DNA of 64,000 bases from assembly GCA_037624485.1 (NCBI GenBank), contig JASJJC010000021.1:171690-235689 (forward strand). The letters are read 5' to 3'. Below, one piece after another: positions 8,434-17,500 of this stretch. The DNA comes from JAFMKE01 sp037624485. GTDB taxonomy: Bacteria > Bacteroidota > Bacteroidia > Chitinophagales > UBA8649. Each line of letters starts with the position of its first letter. Positions within the stretch are counted from its first letter, which is position 1. A program made the position numbers and the translations under genes. Below the pieces are notes generated by a model, which was not told the DNA's origin, ran no database searches, and was given only the letters and a program-made list of their open reading frames with translations.

Positions 8434-9675
8434 ATGGCTGATAAACCCGATATATCAAATTGTTCTTTTTGTGGTAAACCAAAAAATGAGACTAAATTAT
8501 TGGTTTCAGGTATTGATGCCAACATTTGTGAGAATTGTGTAGAACAGGCTCAAATTATTGTCAATGAGGAAGTTGGAAAGAATTCTTCTAACGGTTTTAG
8601 ATTTTCCCTTCCCAAGTCAATCAAACCTAAGAATATTGCCCAATTTCTTGATGAGTATGTAATTGGTCAAGAGGAAGCAAAGAAAGTTATTGCTGTTGCG
8701 GTATACAATCATTACAAGCGACTTAATCAACGGAAAGAGGAAGATATTGAGATTGAAAAATCAAATATTTTATTAGTTGGCCGCACCGGTACCGGTAAAA
8801 CTCTGCTAGCAAAATCAATTGCCCGTTTTTTAAATGTTCCTTTTACTATTGTAGATGCTACTGTGTTTACTGAAGCAGGTTACGTAGGAGAAGATGTAGA
8901 AAGTATTTTGTCTAGATTACTTCAAGTGTGCGACTATGATATCCAGGCTGCAGAAAGAGGTATTATTTATATTGATGAAATTGATAAAATTGCGCGTAAA
9001 TCAGATAATCCATCCATAACTAGAGATGTCTCTGGCGAAGGTGTGCAACAGGCATTGCTTAAGTTATTAGAAGGCGCTGAAGTACTCGTACCACCTCAAG
9101 GAGGAAGAAAACACCCCGATCAAAAGATGGTCAAGGTGAACACTCAAAATATTCTTTTTATTTGTGGAGGGGCCTTTGATGGAATTGAGAAAAATATTGC
9201 GAAGAGAATAAATACGGCAGTATTAGGTTTTCGTTCAATAGAAAAGGATGAAGAAGAGATAGATAAAAGCAATTTACTGCAATATATTAATCCAGAAGAT
9301 TTAAGACGTTTTGGACTTATACCTGAGTTGATAGGAAGAATTCCTGTAGTATCTCACTTAAACCCTCTGAAGAAAGCGGATCTTTTTAGCATCCTAACTG
9401 AACCAAAGAATGCACTAGTAAAGCAGTATCAAAAATTATTTGAAATAGATGGTATTGAATTTAAATTTAGTAGATCTGCATTAGAGTACATAACGGACAA
9501 GGCTCTTGAATATAAACTAGGTGCCCGTGGCTTAAGATCAATATGCGAGGCAATAATCACAGATGCTATGTTTGATCTTCCATCTGAAGATGTTAAATCT
9601 TTTGAAGTTACCTTGGAGTATGCAACTGAAAAGCTCAGCAAATCAAAGCTAAATAAGCTGATTAAGGTAGCTTAG
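8434..9675 (+). CDS. clpX: Clp protease ATPase subunit ClpX
   Basis: AAA+ unfoldase that delivers substrates to ClpP. The N-terminal zinc-binding domain has four cysteines at C10, C13, C32 and C35. Walker A is GRTGTGKT at 116-123 and Walker B is IIYIDEIDK around 177-185. The GYVGEDVES pore-region segment and RFGLIPELIGRIPV follow, ending in the small AAA+ domain. The length of 413 residues is normal. The stop codon directly abuts the convergent gene at 9676. Confidence 0.98.
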   Translation: MADKPDISNCSFCGKPKNETKLLVSGIDANICENCVEQAQIIVNEEVGKNSSNGFRFSLPKSIKPKNIAQFLDEYVIGQEEAKKVIAVAVYNHYKRLNQRKEEDIEIEKSNILLVGRTGTGKTLLAKSIARFLNVPFTIVDATVFTEAGYVGEDVESILSRLLQVCDYDIQAAERGIIYIDEIDKIARKSDNPSITRDVSGEGVQQALLKLLEGAEVLVPPQGGRKHPDQKMVKVNTQNILFICGGAFDGIEKNIAKRINTAVLGFRSIEKDEEEIDKSNLLQYINPEDLRRFGLIPELIGRIPVVSHLNPLKKADLFSILTEPKNALVKQYQKLFEIDGIEFKFSRSALEYITDKALEYKLGARGLRSICEAIITDAMFDLPSEDVKSFEVTLEYATEKLSKSKLNKLIKVA

Positions 9676-9915
9676 TTAAATAGCTTCTAATTCATTGCTA
9701 TTCTGCCTATTGTAGTCTAATATTAAACGTATACTTGAATCGCTTGGTGTATCTTTTTGTGAATCTAACAAGTCTTTAACTTGTATTAAGCTTGCATTTT
9801 GCTCACCCAATGTTTCATCAAATTGAAGGCATAACTCAAAAGCTTGAACTTCTTCGGCAGGCATTTCGTTGTAATGGTGTAACAATAAATCGTCGAGAGT
9901 AAAGTTTGTTTTCAT
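9676..9915 (-). CDS. small conserved Bacteroidota protein, function unknown
   Basis: A 79-residue acidic protein opening with MKTNFTLDDLLLHHYNEMPAEE. The combination of 'FTLDDLL..YNE' at the start and 'SDSSIRLILDYNR' near the end matches my recollection of a small protein family widespread in Bacteroidota with no assigned function. Its N-terminal helix pattern faintly recalls anti-sigma factor N-termini, but there is no CxxC or membrane segment, so I assign no role. It is convergent with clpX (no spacer between stops) and divergent from uvrB, with 132 bases between starts. Confidence 0.8.
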   Translation of the reverse strand: MKTNFTLDDLLLHHYNEMPAEEVQAFELCLQFDETLGEQNASLIQVKDLLDSQKDTPSDSSIRLILDYNRQNSNELEAI

Positions 9916-10047
9916 AGAATTTTAATTGATGATTTTGACTTAAGAACGTAGCTTGAAAAAACAATATTGTCTAATTCTCAAGAAAAATGCATTTTAAGTT
10001 CAAGCTTATCAGATTAGCAAAATAAAAACTTCATTTTTGTAAGGCAT

Positions 10048-12072
10048 ATGAAATTTGAACTAGTATCTAAATTTAAACCCAAAGGCGATCAACCGAAAGC
10101 AATCAATGAATTGGTAAAAGGGATAGAGACCCAGCAAGAAGCGCAAACTTTATTGGGAGTAACTGGCTCTGGGAAAACCTTTACCATAGCAAATTTGATC
10201 GAGCGAACACAGAAGCCTACATTAATACTAACCCATAACAAAACCTTAGTTGCTCAACTTTATGGAGAATTTAAACAGTTCTTCCCTAATAATGCAGTTG
10301 AATATTTTGTTTCCTACTACGACTACTATCAGCCCGAAGCATACATGCCCTCATCAGACACCTATATTGAAAAAGATTTACAAATTAATGAGGAAATTGA
10401 CAAGTTGCGGCTAAGTACCACTGCTTCTCTCCTCTCCGGCCGTCGAGATGTTATTGTGGTTGCTTCTGTTTCATGTATATATGGTATGGGTAATCCTACT
10501 GATTTTGCTAGTGGAATTATCAAACTAAGTATTGGCCAAATAATTAGCAGGAATACTTTTTTGTACGACTTAGTTTCTTCACTCTATAGCAGAACAATTA
10601 CCGATTTCTCAAGAGCTACTTTTAGAGTTAATGGGGATACTATTGATATCAATGTTCCTTATGCAGATTATGGTTATCGAGTTAGTTTTTTTGGAGATGA
10701 AATCGAAGAGCTTTCAAAGTTTGACGTACAATCTGGTAAGACAGAAGCTGACCTTGAAGAAATGACTATTTTTCCGGCTAATTTATATGTAGCACCGAAA
10801 AACCAAATGAGCTCTTTGGTTAACAATATTCAAGATGACTTAGTTAAACAAGTAGATTATTTCAATAGTATTGATAAGCATTTAGAAGCCGCCCGATTAA
10901 AAGAAAGAGTAGAATTTGATTTGGAGATGATCAAGGAACTTGGTTATTGTTCAGGAATTGAAAATTATTCAAGGTATATGGATAAACGAAATGAAGGCGA
11001 ACGCCCCTTTTGTTTAATCGATTATTTCCCAGATGACTTCTTGTTTGTAGTAGATGAAAGTCATGTGACTTTACCTCAGGTAAAAGGTATGTATGGAGGA
11101 GATCGTTCCCGAAAAACTAACCTTGTTGAGTATGGATTCAGACTACCCGCTGCATTGGATAATCGACCACTTAATTTTCAAGAATTTGAAGGGATTATGA
11201 ATCAAAGTATCTTTGTAAGTGCCACACCTACAGATTATGAGCTAGAACGATGTGAGGGCGTTGTTGTCGAGCAAGTAGTGCGTCCTACAGGACTTCTTGA
11301 TCCAAAAATTGAAGTAAGACCTACCCAAAATCAAATTGATGATCTATTGGAAGAAATCCGAATAAGAAGAAATCTTAATGAAAGGGTTTTAGTAACCACT
11401 CTTACGAAACGGATGGCAGAAGAATTAGCAAAATACTTCGCTAAGATGGGTGTCCGTTGTCGATATATTCATTCCGATATTGACACGCTCGAACGAGTTG
11501 AAATAATTAGGGACTTGCGTTTAGGCAAGTTTGATGTGCTTATCGGTGTTAATTTACTTCGTGAAGGATTGGATATTCCTGAAGTTTCACTTGTTGCCAT
11601 ATTGGATGCGGATAAAGAAGGATTCCTAAGAAATAAACGTAGTTTGATACAAACATCAGGACGTGCAGCAAGAAACGCCAAAGGATATGTAATTATGTAT
11701 GCGGACAAAGTTACGCGGAGCATGCAAGAAACCATTGATGAGACCGAACGCAGAAGAGAAAAGCAAATTCAATATAATCTTAAACACAACATTACTCCGG
11801 AAACGGTATATAAGTCCCGTGAAGAAATTATTAAATCTGGGTCAGTGCTCGATTTTATGCATGCAGGGAAAACTGAAGAGATTTTTGACAAACACCATCA
11901 ATTAGCTGAAGAAGATGGCAGTGAATATACCTCAGCAAAAAATCTCCAAGCTAAAATAGATTCCGTAGAAAAGTCAATGAAAAAAGCAGCTGGACAAAAA
12001 GATTATTTAGAAGCGGCTCGATTACGAGATATGCTCTTCAATCTAAAAGCAATCCATCAAGAAAAATTTTAA
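10048..12072 (+). CDS. uvrB: UvrABC excinuclease subunit B
   Basis: Damage-verification helicase of nucleotide excision repair; loads on DNA with UvrA and recruits UvrC. It has 674 residues. Walker A GVTGSGKT is at 37-44. The beta-hairpin region SYYDYYQPEAYMPSSDTYIE follows. Other motifs are VVDESHVTLPQ, the helicase C-terminal block GLDIPEVSLVAILDADKEGF and TSGRAARN. The UVR domain at the extreme C-terminus (about 635-670) binds UvrC. The start at 10048 gives the conserved opening in which GDQPKAI follows within 20 residues. A near-consensus -7 element (CATTTTTG) ends at 10039 but is too close and imperfect to call. Confidence 0.98.
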   Translation: MKFELVSKFKPKGDQPKAINELVKGIETQQEAQTLLGVTGSGKTFTIANLIERTQKPTLILTHNKTLVAQLYGEFKQFFPNNAVEYFVSYYDYYQPEAYMPSSDTYIEKDLQINEEIDKLRLSTTASLLSGRRDVIVVASVSCIYGMGNPTDFASGIIKLSIGQIISRNTFLYDLVSSLYSRTITDFSRATFRVNGDTIDINVPYADYGYRVSFFGDEIEELSKFDVQSGKTEADLEEMTIFPANLYVAPKNQMSSLVNNIQDDLVKQVDYFNSIDKHLEAARLKERVEFDLEMIKELGYCSGIENYSRYMDKRNEGERPFCLIDYFPDDFLFVVDESHVTLPQVKGMYGGDRSRKTNLVEYGFRLPAALDNRPLNFQEFEGIMNQSIFVSATPTDYELERCEGVVVEQVVRPTGLLDPKIEVRPTQNQIDDLLEEIRIRRNLNERVLVTTLTKRMAEELAKYFAKMGVRCRYIHSDIDTLERVEIIRDLRLGKFDVLIGVNLLREGLDIPEVSLVAILDADKEGFLRNKRSLIQTSGRAARNAKGYVIMYADKVTRSMQETIDETERRREKQIQYNLKHNITPETVYKSREEIIKSGSVLDFMHAGKTEEIFDKHHQLAEEDGSEYTSAKNLQAKIDSVEKSMKKAAGQKDYLEAARLRDMLFNLKAIHQEKF

Positions 12073-12198
12073 ATTTAATATAGCAATACAATAAAATACA
12101 ACCTGTTAAAGCTTTAATTAGTTTAAAAAAACATGCTTTCTATTGTTATCCACTATTCAACGTGAATAATACAAGTATAATATCTCGAATAACTAATC

Positions 12199-12206
12199 TA
12201 TTTTTG
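12199..12206 (+). promoter_or_regulatory. -7 promoter element (TATTTTTG) of the OmpA-lipoprotein operon
   Basis: TATTTTTG is an exact match to the Bacteroidota -7 consensus and ends 16 bases before the ATG at 12223. That is a short leader of the kind common in this phylum. No TTG is found at the expected -33 distance. Confidence 0.5.
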
Positions 12207-12222
12207 TGTAAAATTTATATTT

Positions 12223-13218
12223 ATGAAGAAGTTAAGTTTATTAATAGTTTTATTATTTATGCTAGGTTCATGCGTTACTTCCAAAAAGTACGATGAGTTA
12301 AACGCCTTAAGTGATAAACATTTAAGTGATCGTAGAGATGTGGAAGAAAAACTGGCAAATATCACAAATGAAAGAGATGAATGTCTTAGAGTTAAAGAAA
12401 AGTTAGTGAATGACTTTAATCTAATTAAATCAGAACGAAATCAATTGCTAACAGATAAAAAACAATTGGAAAGTCTTGTGGAGGAGTACAAAAAACTCAA
12501 TGATGATTTGTTTTCATCTAAAAAGAGTTTGTTAGATGAAGCTAGTTCCAATCAAAAGATTCTAGCTGATAAGCTAGCTTTAAAAGAAAAAGAATTGAAT
12601 GCGATATCCGCAGCTCAAGAAGTATTGGATGAAAAATTGCAGGCACGTGAAGCTCAATTAGTTTTATTAGAAGAAGAAAATCAAGCGCAAAGTAACCGCA
12701 TTAAAGAATTAGAGGATAGGTTAAAAGAAAAAGATCTCGCTCTACAAAATCTAAAAACAAATATCTCAGATGCTTTAAAAGGATTCAGTTCTGATGAGAT
12801 AAGCGTTGAGGAAAAAAATGGCAATTTATATGTTTCACTTTCAGAGAAATTACTTTTTTCTTCAGGAAGTTTTGCTATTGATATAAAGGGAAAAGATGCT
12901 ATAAGCAAATTGGGTCAGGTACTAAGTAATCAAACCGATTTCAATATAGTAGTTGAAGGGCATACAGATAACGACCCTTTCAATGGCTCTGGTGTGCTAA
13001 TAGATAATTGGGATTTAAGTGTGAAGCGAGCAACATCAGTTGTGCGAATATTAACTCAAGACGGAGGTGTTCTTCCTGAAAATGTTTCAGCAAGTGGTCG
13101 TGGAGAATTCATTCCTTTAAATGAAAATAGTAATCCTATAGAAAAGGCAAAAAACCGTAGAACGGAAATCGTCCTCAAACCCAATTTAGATAGAATAATG
13201 AATCTTTTAAACAACTAA
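12223..13218 (+). CDS. OmpA-family peptidoglycan-binding lipoprotein with coiled coil
   Basis: A 331-residue envelope protein. The N-terminus is a lipoprotein signal ending in the lipobox LGSC, with lipidated C17. Residues about 22-190 are charged heptad-like sequence predicted to form a long coiled coil. The C-terminal 130 residues form an OmpA-like peptidoglycan-binding domain, visible as VVEGHTDNDPF, the helix SVKRATSVVRIL and the closing NRRTEIVL. It probably tethers the outer membrane to peptidoglycan. It is the first gene of a likely operon with tatC (four bases between) and rpiB. Confidence 0.92.
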   Translation: MKKLSLLIVLLFMLGSCVTSKKYDELNALSDKHLSDRRDVEEKLANITNERDECLRVKEKLVNDFNLIKSERNQLLTDKKQLESLVEEYKKLNDDLFSSKKSLLDEASSNQKILADKLALKEKELNAISAAQEVLDEKLQAREAQLVLLEEENQAQSNRIKELEDRLKEKDLALQNLKTNISDALKGFSSDEISVEEKNGNLYVSLSEKLLFSSGSFAIDIKGKDAISKLGQVLSNQTDFNIVVEGHTDNDPFNGSGVLIDNWDLSVKRATSVVRILTQDGGVLPENVSASGRGEFIPLNENSNPIEKAKNRRTEIVLKPNLDRIMNLLNN

Positions 13219-13222
13219 ACAG

Positions 13223-14014
13223 GTGTCAAAGAGCGGTAATGAAATGTCTTTTTTTGACCATCTAGAAGAATTAAGGTGGCGTTTATTTAGAACAGGCGGT
13301 GTGGTTCTTCTATTTGCGCTTCTTGCCTTCACTTTCAAGGGTTTCGTTTTTGATAACATCATTTTTGCACCAACCTACAGCACTTTTATTGCATACGAAT
13401 ACTGGTGTATGTTTATCCAAAGTGTCGGCTTATCAGAAAACCTTTGTTTAGGTAATCTAGATTTCACCATCATCAACACGGAAATGGCTGGTCAGTTTAT
13501 GGTCCATATCAAAATAGCAATGGCTTTAGGGGTCATCATTGCATTTCCTTATTTGGTTTGGGAGATATGGCTTTTTATCAGTCCAGGTCTGCACATGAAA
13601 GAAGTTAAAGCTTCTCGAAAGGCAATACTAGGAAGTGCAGTACTATTCTTTATTGGAATTTTGTTCGGTTATTATGTTTTAACCCCCTTCTCCTTGGATT
13701 TTCTTTCAAAGTATAATGTAAGTAATATCGTAACGAACACCTTTACCTTAACAAACTATATCAGTTTTATCAGTACTTTGGTTTTAGCGAGCGGAATCAT
13801 GTTTCAATTACCAATGGCTGTTTTTCTCTTAGCAAAAATGAATATTATTACTGCAAGAATGATGCGAGAATATTGGCGTTATGCATTGATAATTTGTATT
13901 ATTCTTTCTGCGATAATTACGCCACCTGATGTCGCTTCAATGTTTATGGTTACCGTACCATTGTTTTGTTTATATTTAGTTAGTATTTTGATTGCAAAAA
14001 AAGTTAACCCTTAA
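13223..14014 (+). CDS. tatC: Sec-independent protein translocase TatC
   Basis: Core receptor of the twin-arginine pathway, which exports folded proteins across the inner membrane. The 263-residue protein has the cytoplasmic N-terminal signature MSFFDHLEELRWRLFR and six hydrophobic segments. The SPGLHMKEVKASRKA loop sits between TM2 and TM3, and ITPPDVASM lies in the last membrane region. The start taken is GTG at 13223-13225, four bases after the upstream stop; an internal ATG at 13244 would begin at MSFFDHLEELR and is also possible. TatA is not in the window. Confidence 0.95.
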   Translation: MSKSGNEMSFFDHLEELRWRLFRTGGVVLLFALLAFTFKGFVFDNIIFAPTYSTFIAYEYWCMFIQSVGLSENLCLGNLDFTIINTEMAGQFMVHIKIAMALGVIIAFPYLVWEIWLFISPGLHMKEVKASRKAILGSAVLFFIGILFGYYVLTPFSLDFLSKYNVSNIVTNTFTLTNYISFISTLVLASGIMFQLPMAVFLLAKMNIITARMMREYWRYALIICIILSAIITPPDVASMFMVTVPLFCLYLVSILIAKKVNP

Positions 14015-14027
14015 ACTTATAATTATT

Positions 14028-14450
14028 ATGAAAATTATCATCGGATCTGACCATGCTGGATTTAAGTTAAAAAAAGACCTAATTAGTTACTTGCAGTCCC
14101 TAGAAATTGAGGTCGATGATAAGGGAACTTACAGTTTAGATTCTGTTAATTATCCGGATTATGCGCATGAAGTTGCTAAAACTGTCCTAAAAGACAAGAA
14201 TAATCTTGGAATTCTAATTTGCGGAAGTGCCAATGGAGTCTGCATGACTGCGAATAAATATAAAAAAATACGTGCGGCAATAGCCTGGCAACCAGAGATT
14301 GCCGCCTTAGCTAAGCAGCATAACAATGCCAATATACTCTGCTTGCCAGCAAGGTATATCAGTACTATGAAAGCAAAAATTATACTAACTGCCTACCTAG
14401 ATGCCGATTTTGAAGGAGGTAGACATCAAAAACGAGTACAATTAATCTAA
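14028..14450 (+). CDS. rpiB: ribose-5-phosphate isomerase B
   Basis: Interconverts ribose 5-phosphate and ribulose 5-phosphate in the pentose phosphate pathway. The 140-residue protein opens with KIIIGSDHAGFKLKK. It has the active-site cysteine block LICGSANGVCM, a KQHNNANIL segment (general acid histidine region) and the closing FEGGRHQKRV. The longer frame open from 13992 overlaps tatC and adds residues unlike the family, so ATG at 14028 is the better start. It follows tatC by 13 bases. Confidence 0.95.
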   Translation: MKIIIGSDHAGFKLKKDLISYLQSLEIEVDDKGTYSLDSVNYPDYAHEVAKTVLKDKNNLGILICGSANGVCMTANKYKKIRAAIAWQPEIAALAKQHNNANILCLPARYISTMKAKIILTAYLDADFEGGRHQKRVQLI

Positions 14451-14534
14451 AAAAATCATTTCGATTTCCCATAGAAGTTCCTAGTTATTAATAAATACTC
14501 CAGTTAGGATGGTAGCTCTTAAGCTTTTATTTCG

Positions 14535-14542
14535 TATTTTTG
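14535..14542 (+). promoter_or_regulatory. -7 promoter element (TATTTTTG) of the SprB-repeat gene
   Basis: TATTTTTG matches TAnnTTTG exactly and ends 19 bases before the ATG at 14562. The rpiB stop is 84 bases upstream, so a separate promoter for this very large gene makes sense. No TTG stands at the ideal -33 spacing. Confidence 0.5.
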
Positions 14543-14561
14543 ATGCCCGTAAATAGGTTTC

Positions 14562-17500
14562 ATGAAGAAGATTTTATTAGCATTACTCGTATCTCTAACT
14601 CTTAGTTCAATTGTATTTAGTCAATGTACAGTTACGCCTATTTTAATCGACTCCATTATTGATTGTGGTGATTCTTCTGAAATTCAAATTACGGGATTTG
14701 CCCTCTCTGCTATAACGGATACATTTTCGGCTATAGGACCTACTGATCCAGGATGGTCATCAACTGCGGGTGCAGTTTATAACAATCCTTTCATTCCAAG
14801 TCCTCCTTTTCCCAATTCTGGAACGATTGATGGAGGAGTATATTTCTGGATGGGTGCTACTAATGTGCTGCCTGCAGCACTTGAAACAGTGCCATTTAAT
14901 GTGACTTTTGGTGGACAGATTTGTTTTGATTTTGTTTATGCTATTCAAGGTGGACCAACCAATATCGCTGAAGGTCCTGATTTATCTGAAGAAGGAATTA
15001 CTTTACAATATTCTCCCGATGGAGGAATAACCTGGGTTGATATTGTTTATTTCATGCCTAATGGAGAGCAACTACCTAGTAATCCTGGACCCAATTTCCC
15101 AATGAATAATCCACCTTTTAGTAATACTGGTACTCCTTACACAGTATGGAATTCAGTTTGCCTTCCTATACCCGCGGGTGCGTTAGGAGCAAACACTTCA
15201 TTCCAATGGATTCAAGAGTTTAATTCAGGTGCATGTTGCGACCATTGGGGCCTTGATAATATTACTGTTCAACTAGCCGATCCGGCTTATACTTTTTATG
15301 ACGAAAATTTTGTAGTTATTGATACCAACTTCATTTATGTTTCGCCAACCGATACTCAATCTTACACCATAACCTATACGAATGGTATCGATGACACTTG
15401 TACCGGAACGGTATTAATTAATGTAAATCCGACGCTTGTAATGGATGATTTCTTTATCTGTGAAGGAGTTGGCTCAGGAGATACCTTAACCTTAACTGGT
15501 GTTGCTCCTTGGGCTCCCGTTTTGTGGACTCCGGCAATTGGTTTAGATGACCCAACCAGCCAGACTCCATTTGCTAACCCACCAAGTCCAGGTCCATCAC
15601 AAACTTATACGGCTACCTCCGCTTGTGGTGTTGACTCAGTGACAACCACATTCTACAGTGTGAGTGCTGTGGCTGAAAAAGGGACTGTCTGTCCCGGTGA
15701 AATTGATCAACTTTTCGCTAACGTATCTGGAATATCGCAAGATTGTAATGAAAGTTATACAGGGTTTTCTATTCCCTATTATAAAGAGTTTTCAGCAAAT
15801 CAAACACCTTTAAACTTTTCCAACCCAGATAACGGGACGAGTACTATTATTAATCTTCCTTTCCCCTTCGAGTTTTATTGCTCACCAATTACTGAAATAA
15901 GAGCAGCGGTGGATGGTTACTTAATGATGAGTTCATCCGCTTTTCCATCTTTCGCCAATAACCTTACTATACCTGTAAACATTCTACCCAATCAAATTGC
16001 AGCATTGATGTGGGATGATCTAGTGGATTCTTCAGGATTATCGAGTTTTTTCGTTACGGGAAATGCACCCAATAGAAAAATGGTTGTGGAGTTTGATCTA
16101 GTTCATAAAGGAGGAACCTCTCAAACGGAACAAGTTCAAGGACAAATTATTTTACATGAGACTACTCATTTTATAGATTTGCTTTGCGAAAATTGTATTA
16201 ATGACGATAGCGACCCTACTTCAACGCAGGGTATAGAGAACTCTTCGGGTTTTTCAGGTCAAGCAACACCGGGTAGAAATAATACTAACTGGGAGGCAAT
16301 TAATTCAGGATACAGATATATACCAAACACGCCTAGTGCCACCTCACAAACTATAGCATGGACACCAAACCTTAATGTTTTTGGGGCGAATACTTTAGCG
16401 CCACTTGTTACGCCTGACACCACTACAACTTATACGGTAACTGTAATAAACAATTCCGATTCTTGTACATATACAGATACGGTAACTGTTTTTGTAGAAG
16501 AATCATTAAGTATTGATGCAAGTCCGGATACAAGTATTTGCCTTGGAGAAAACCTCGTTATTCCAGCAACAACGACTGCTGTAGGAGGAGGAATTATTTT
16601 TGAGTGGACACCCAATAACTCCAGTATTATAAATAATACTGTGTTAAACCCAAGTGTGAGTCCGGATACTACAACAAGTTATATTTTGGAAGCCAATCTT
16701 AATGGATGTGTTGCATTCGATACTATTGTTGTGGGAATATCGAGTTTTATCGTTGACTCGAATACCTTGGTAGATGAAATTTGTATAGCTAATTCTGGCT
16801 CTATAACGATTAATGTTTCTGGTCAAACGCTAGGTTTGCAATATTCTATAGACGATGGCACAAATTATCAAGCATCTAATATATTTAACGGTCTGTCCGG
16901 TGGGAACTATGATATTAGAATTGGAAGCATCAATTGTGATACAGCCTACAGCGTTAATATAGTTGGAGGTGCAGCCTTAATTACTACAGACTCTATTGTT
17001 GTTGTTAATTCAAATTGCGGCGCCTTAGGATCCATAGCGGTCTATGCATCAGGCGGAACTCCTCCTCTACAATACAGTATTGATAGTGGAGCCACTTTAA
17101 GTATTGATTCATTCTATTCAAATTTAATTGGTGGGCAATATAATGTTAGAATACAAGATAATTTCGGTTGTATACAAGATACGCTTATAACGCTTGAGGA
17201 AACCCCCACATTGGATTTAATTCCTGATAGTATAAGCATGGTTTCTTGCTTTGGTGCTGTAGATGGATCAGTTGCTTTAACGACAACCGGCGGTCAGCTA
17301 CCCTTTCAATATTCATTGGATGATGTAAATTATATCTCTGCTAATACCTTTACTAATTTGGATACAGGAATATACATGGCTTATGCAATTGATTCCAATG
17401 GATGCAATGATTCTGTGATGTTTAATATTACACAACCGGATCTCTTAGATGTTCAAATTACCGTTCCTGGCAATGTGCTTTGTGCTGGAGGAACTATTGA

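Noticed and set aside
10032..10039. CATTTTTG before uvrB as a -7 element
   Set aside because: First base mismatches the consensus and no -33 element is present.
13992..14027. Upstream start for rpiB
   Set aside because: It lies inside tatC and adds 12 residues unlike the family; ATG 14028 gives the conserved start.
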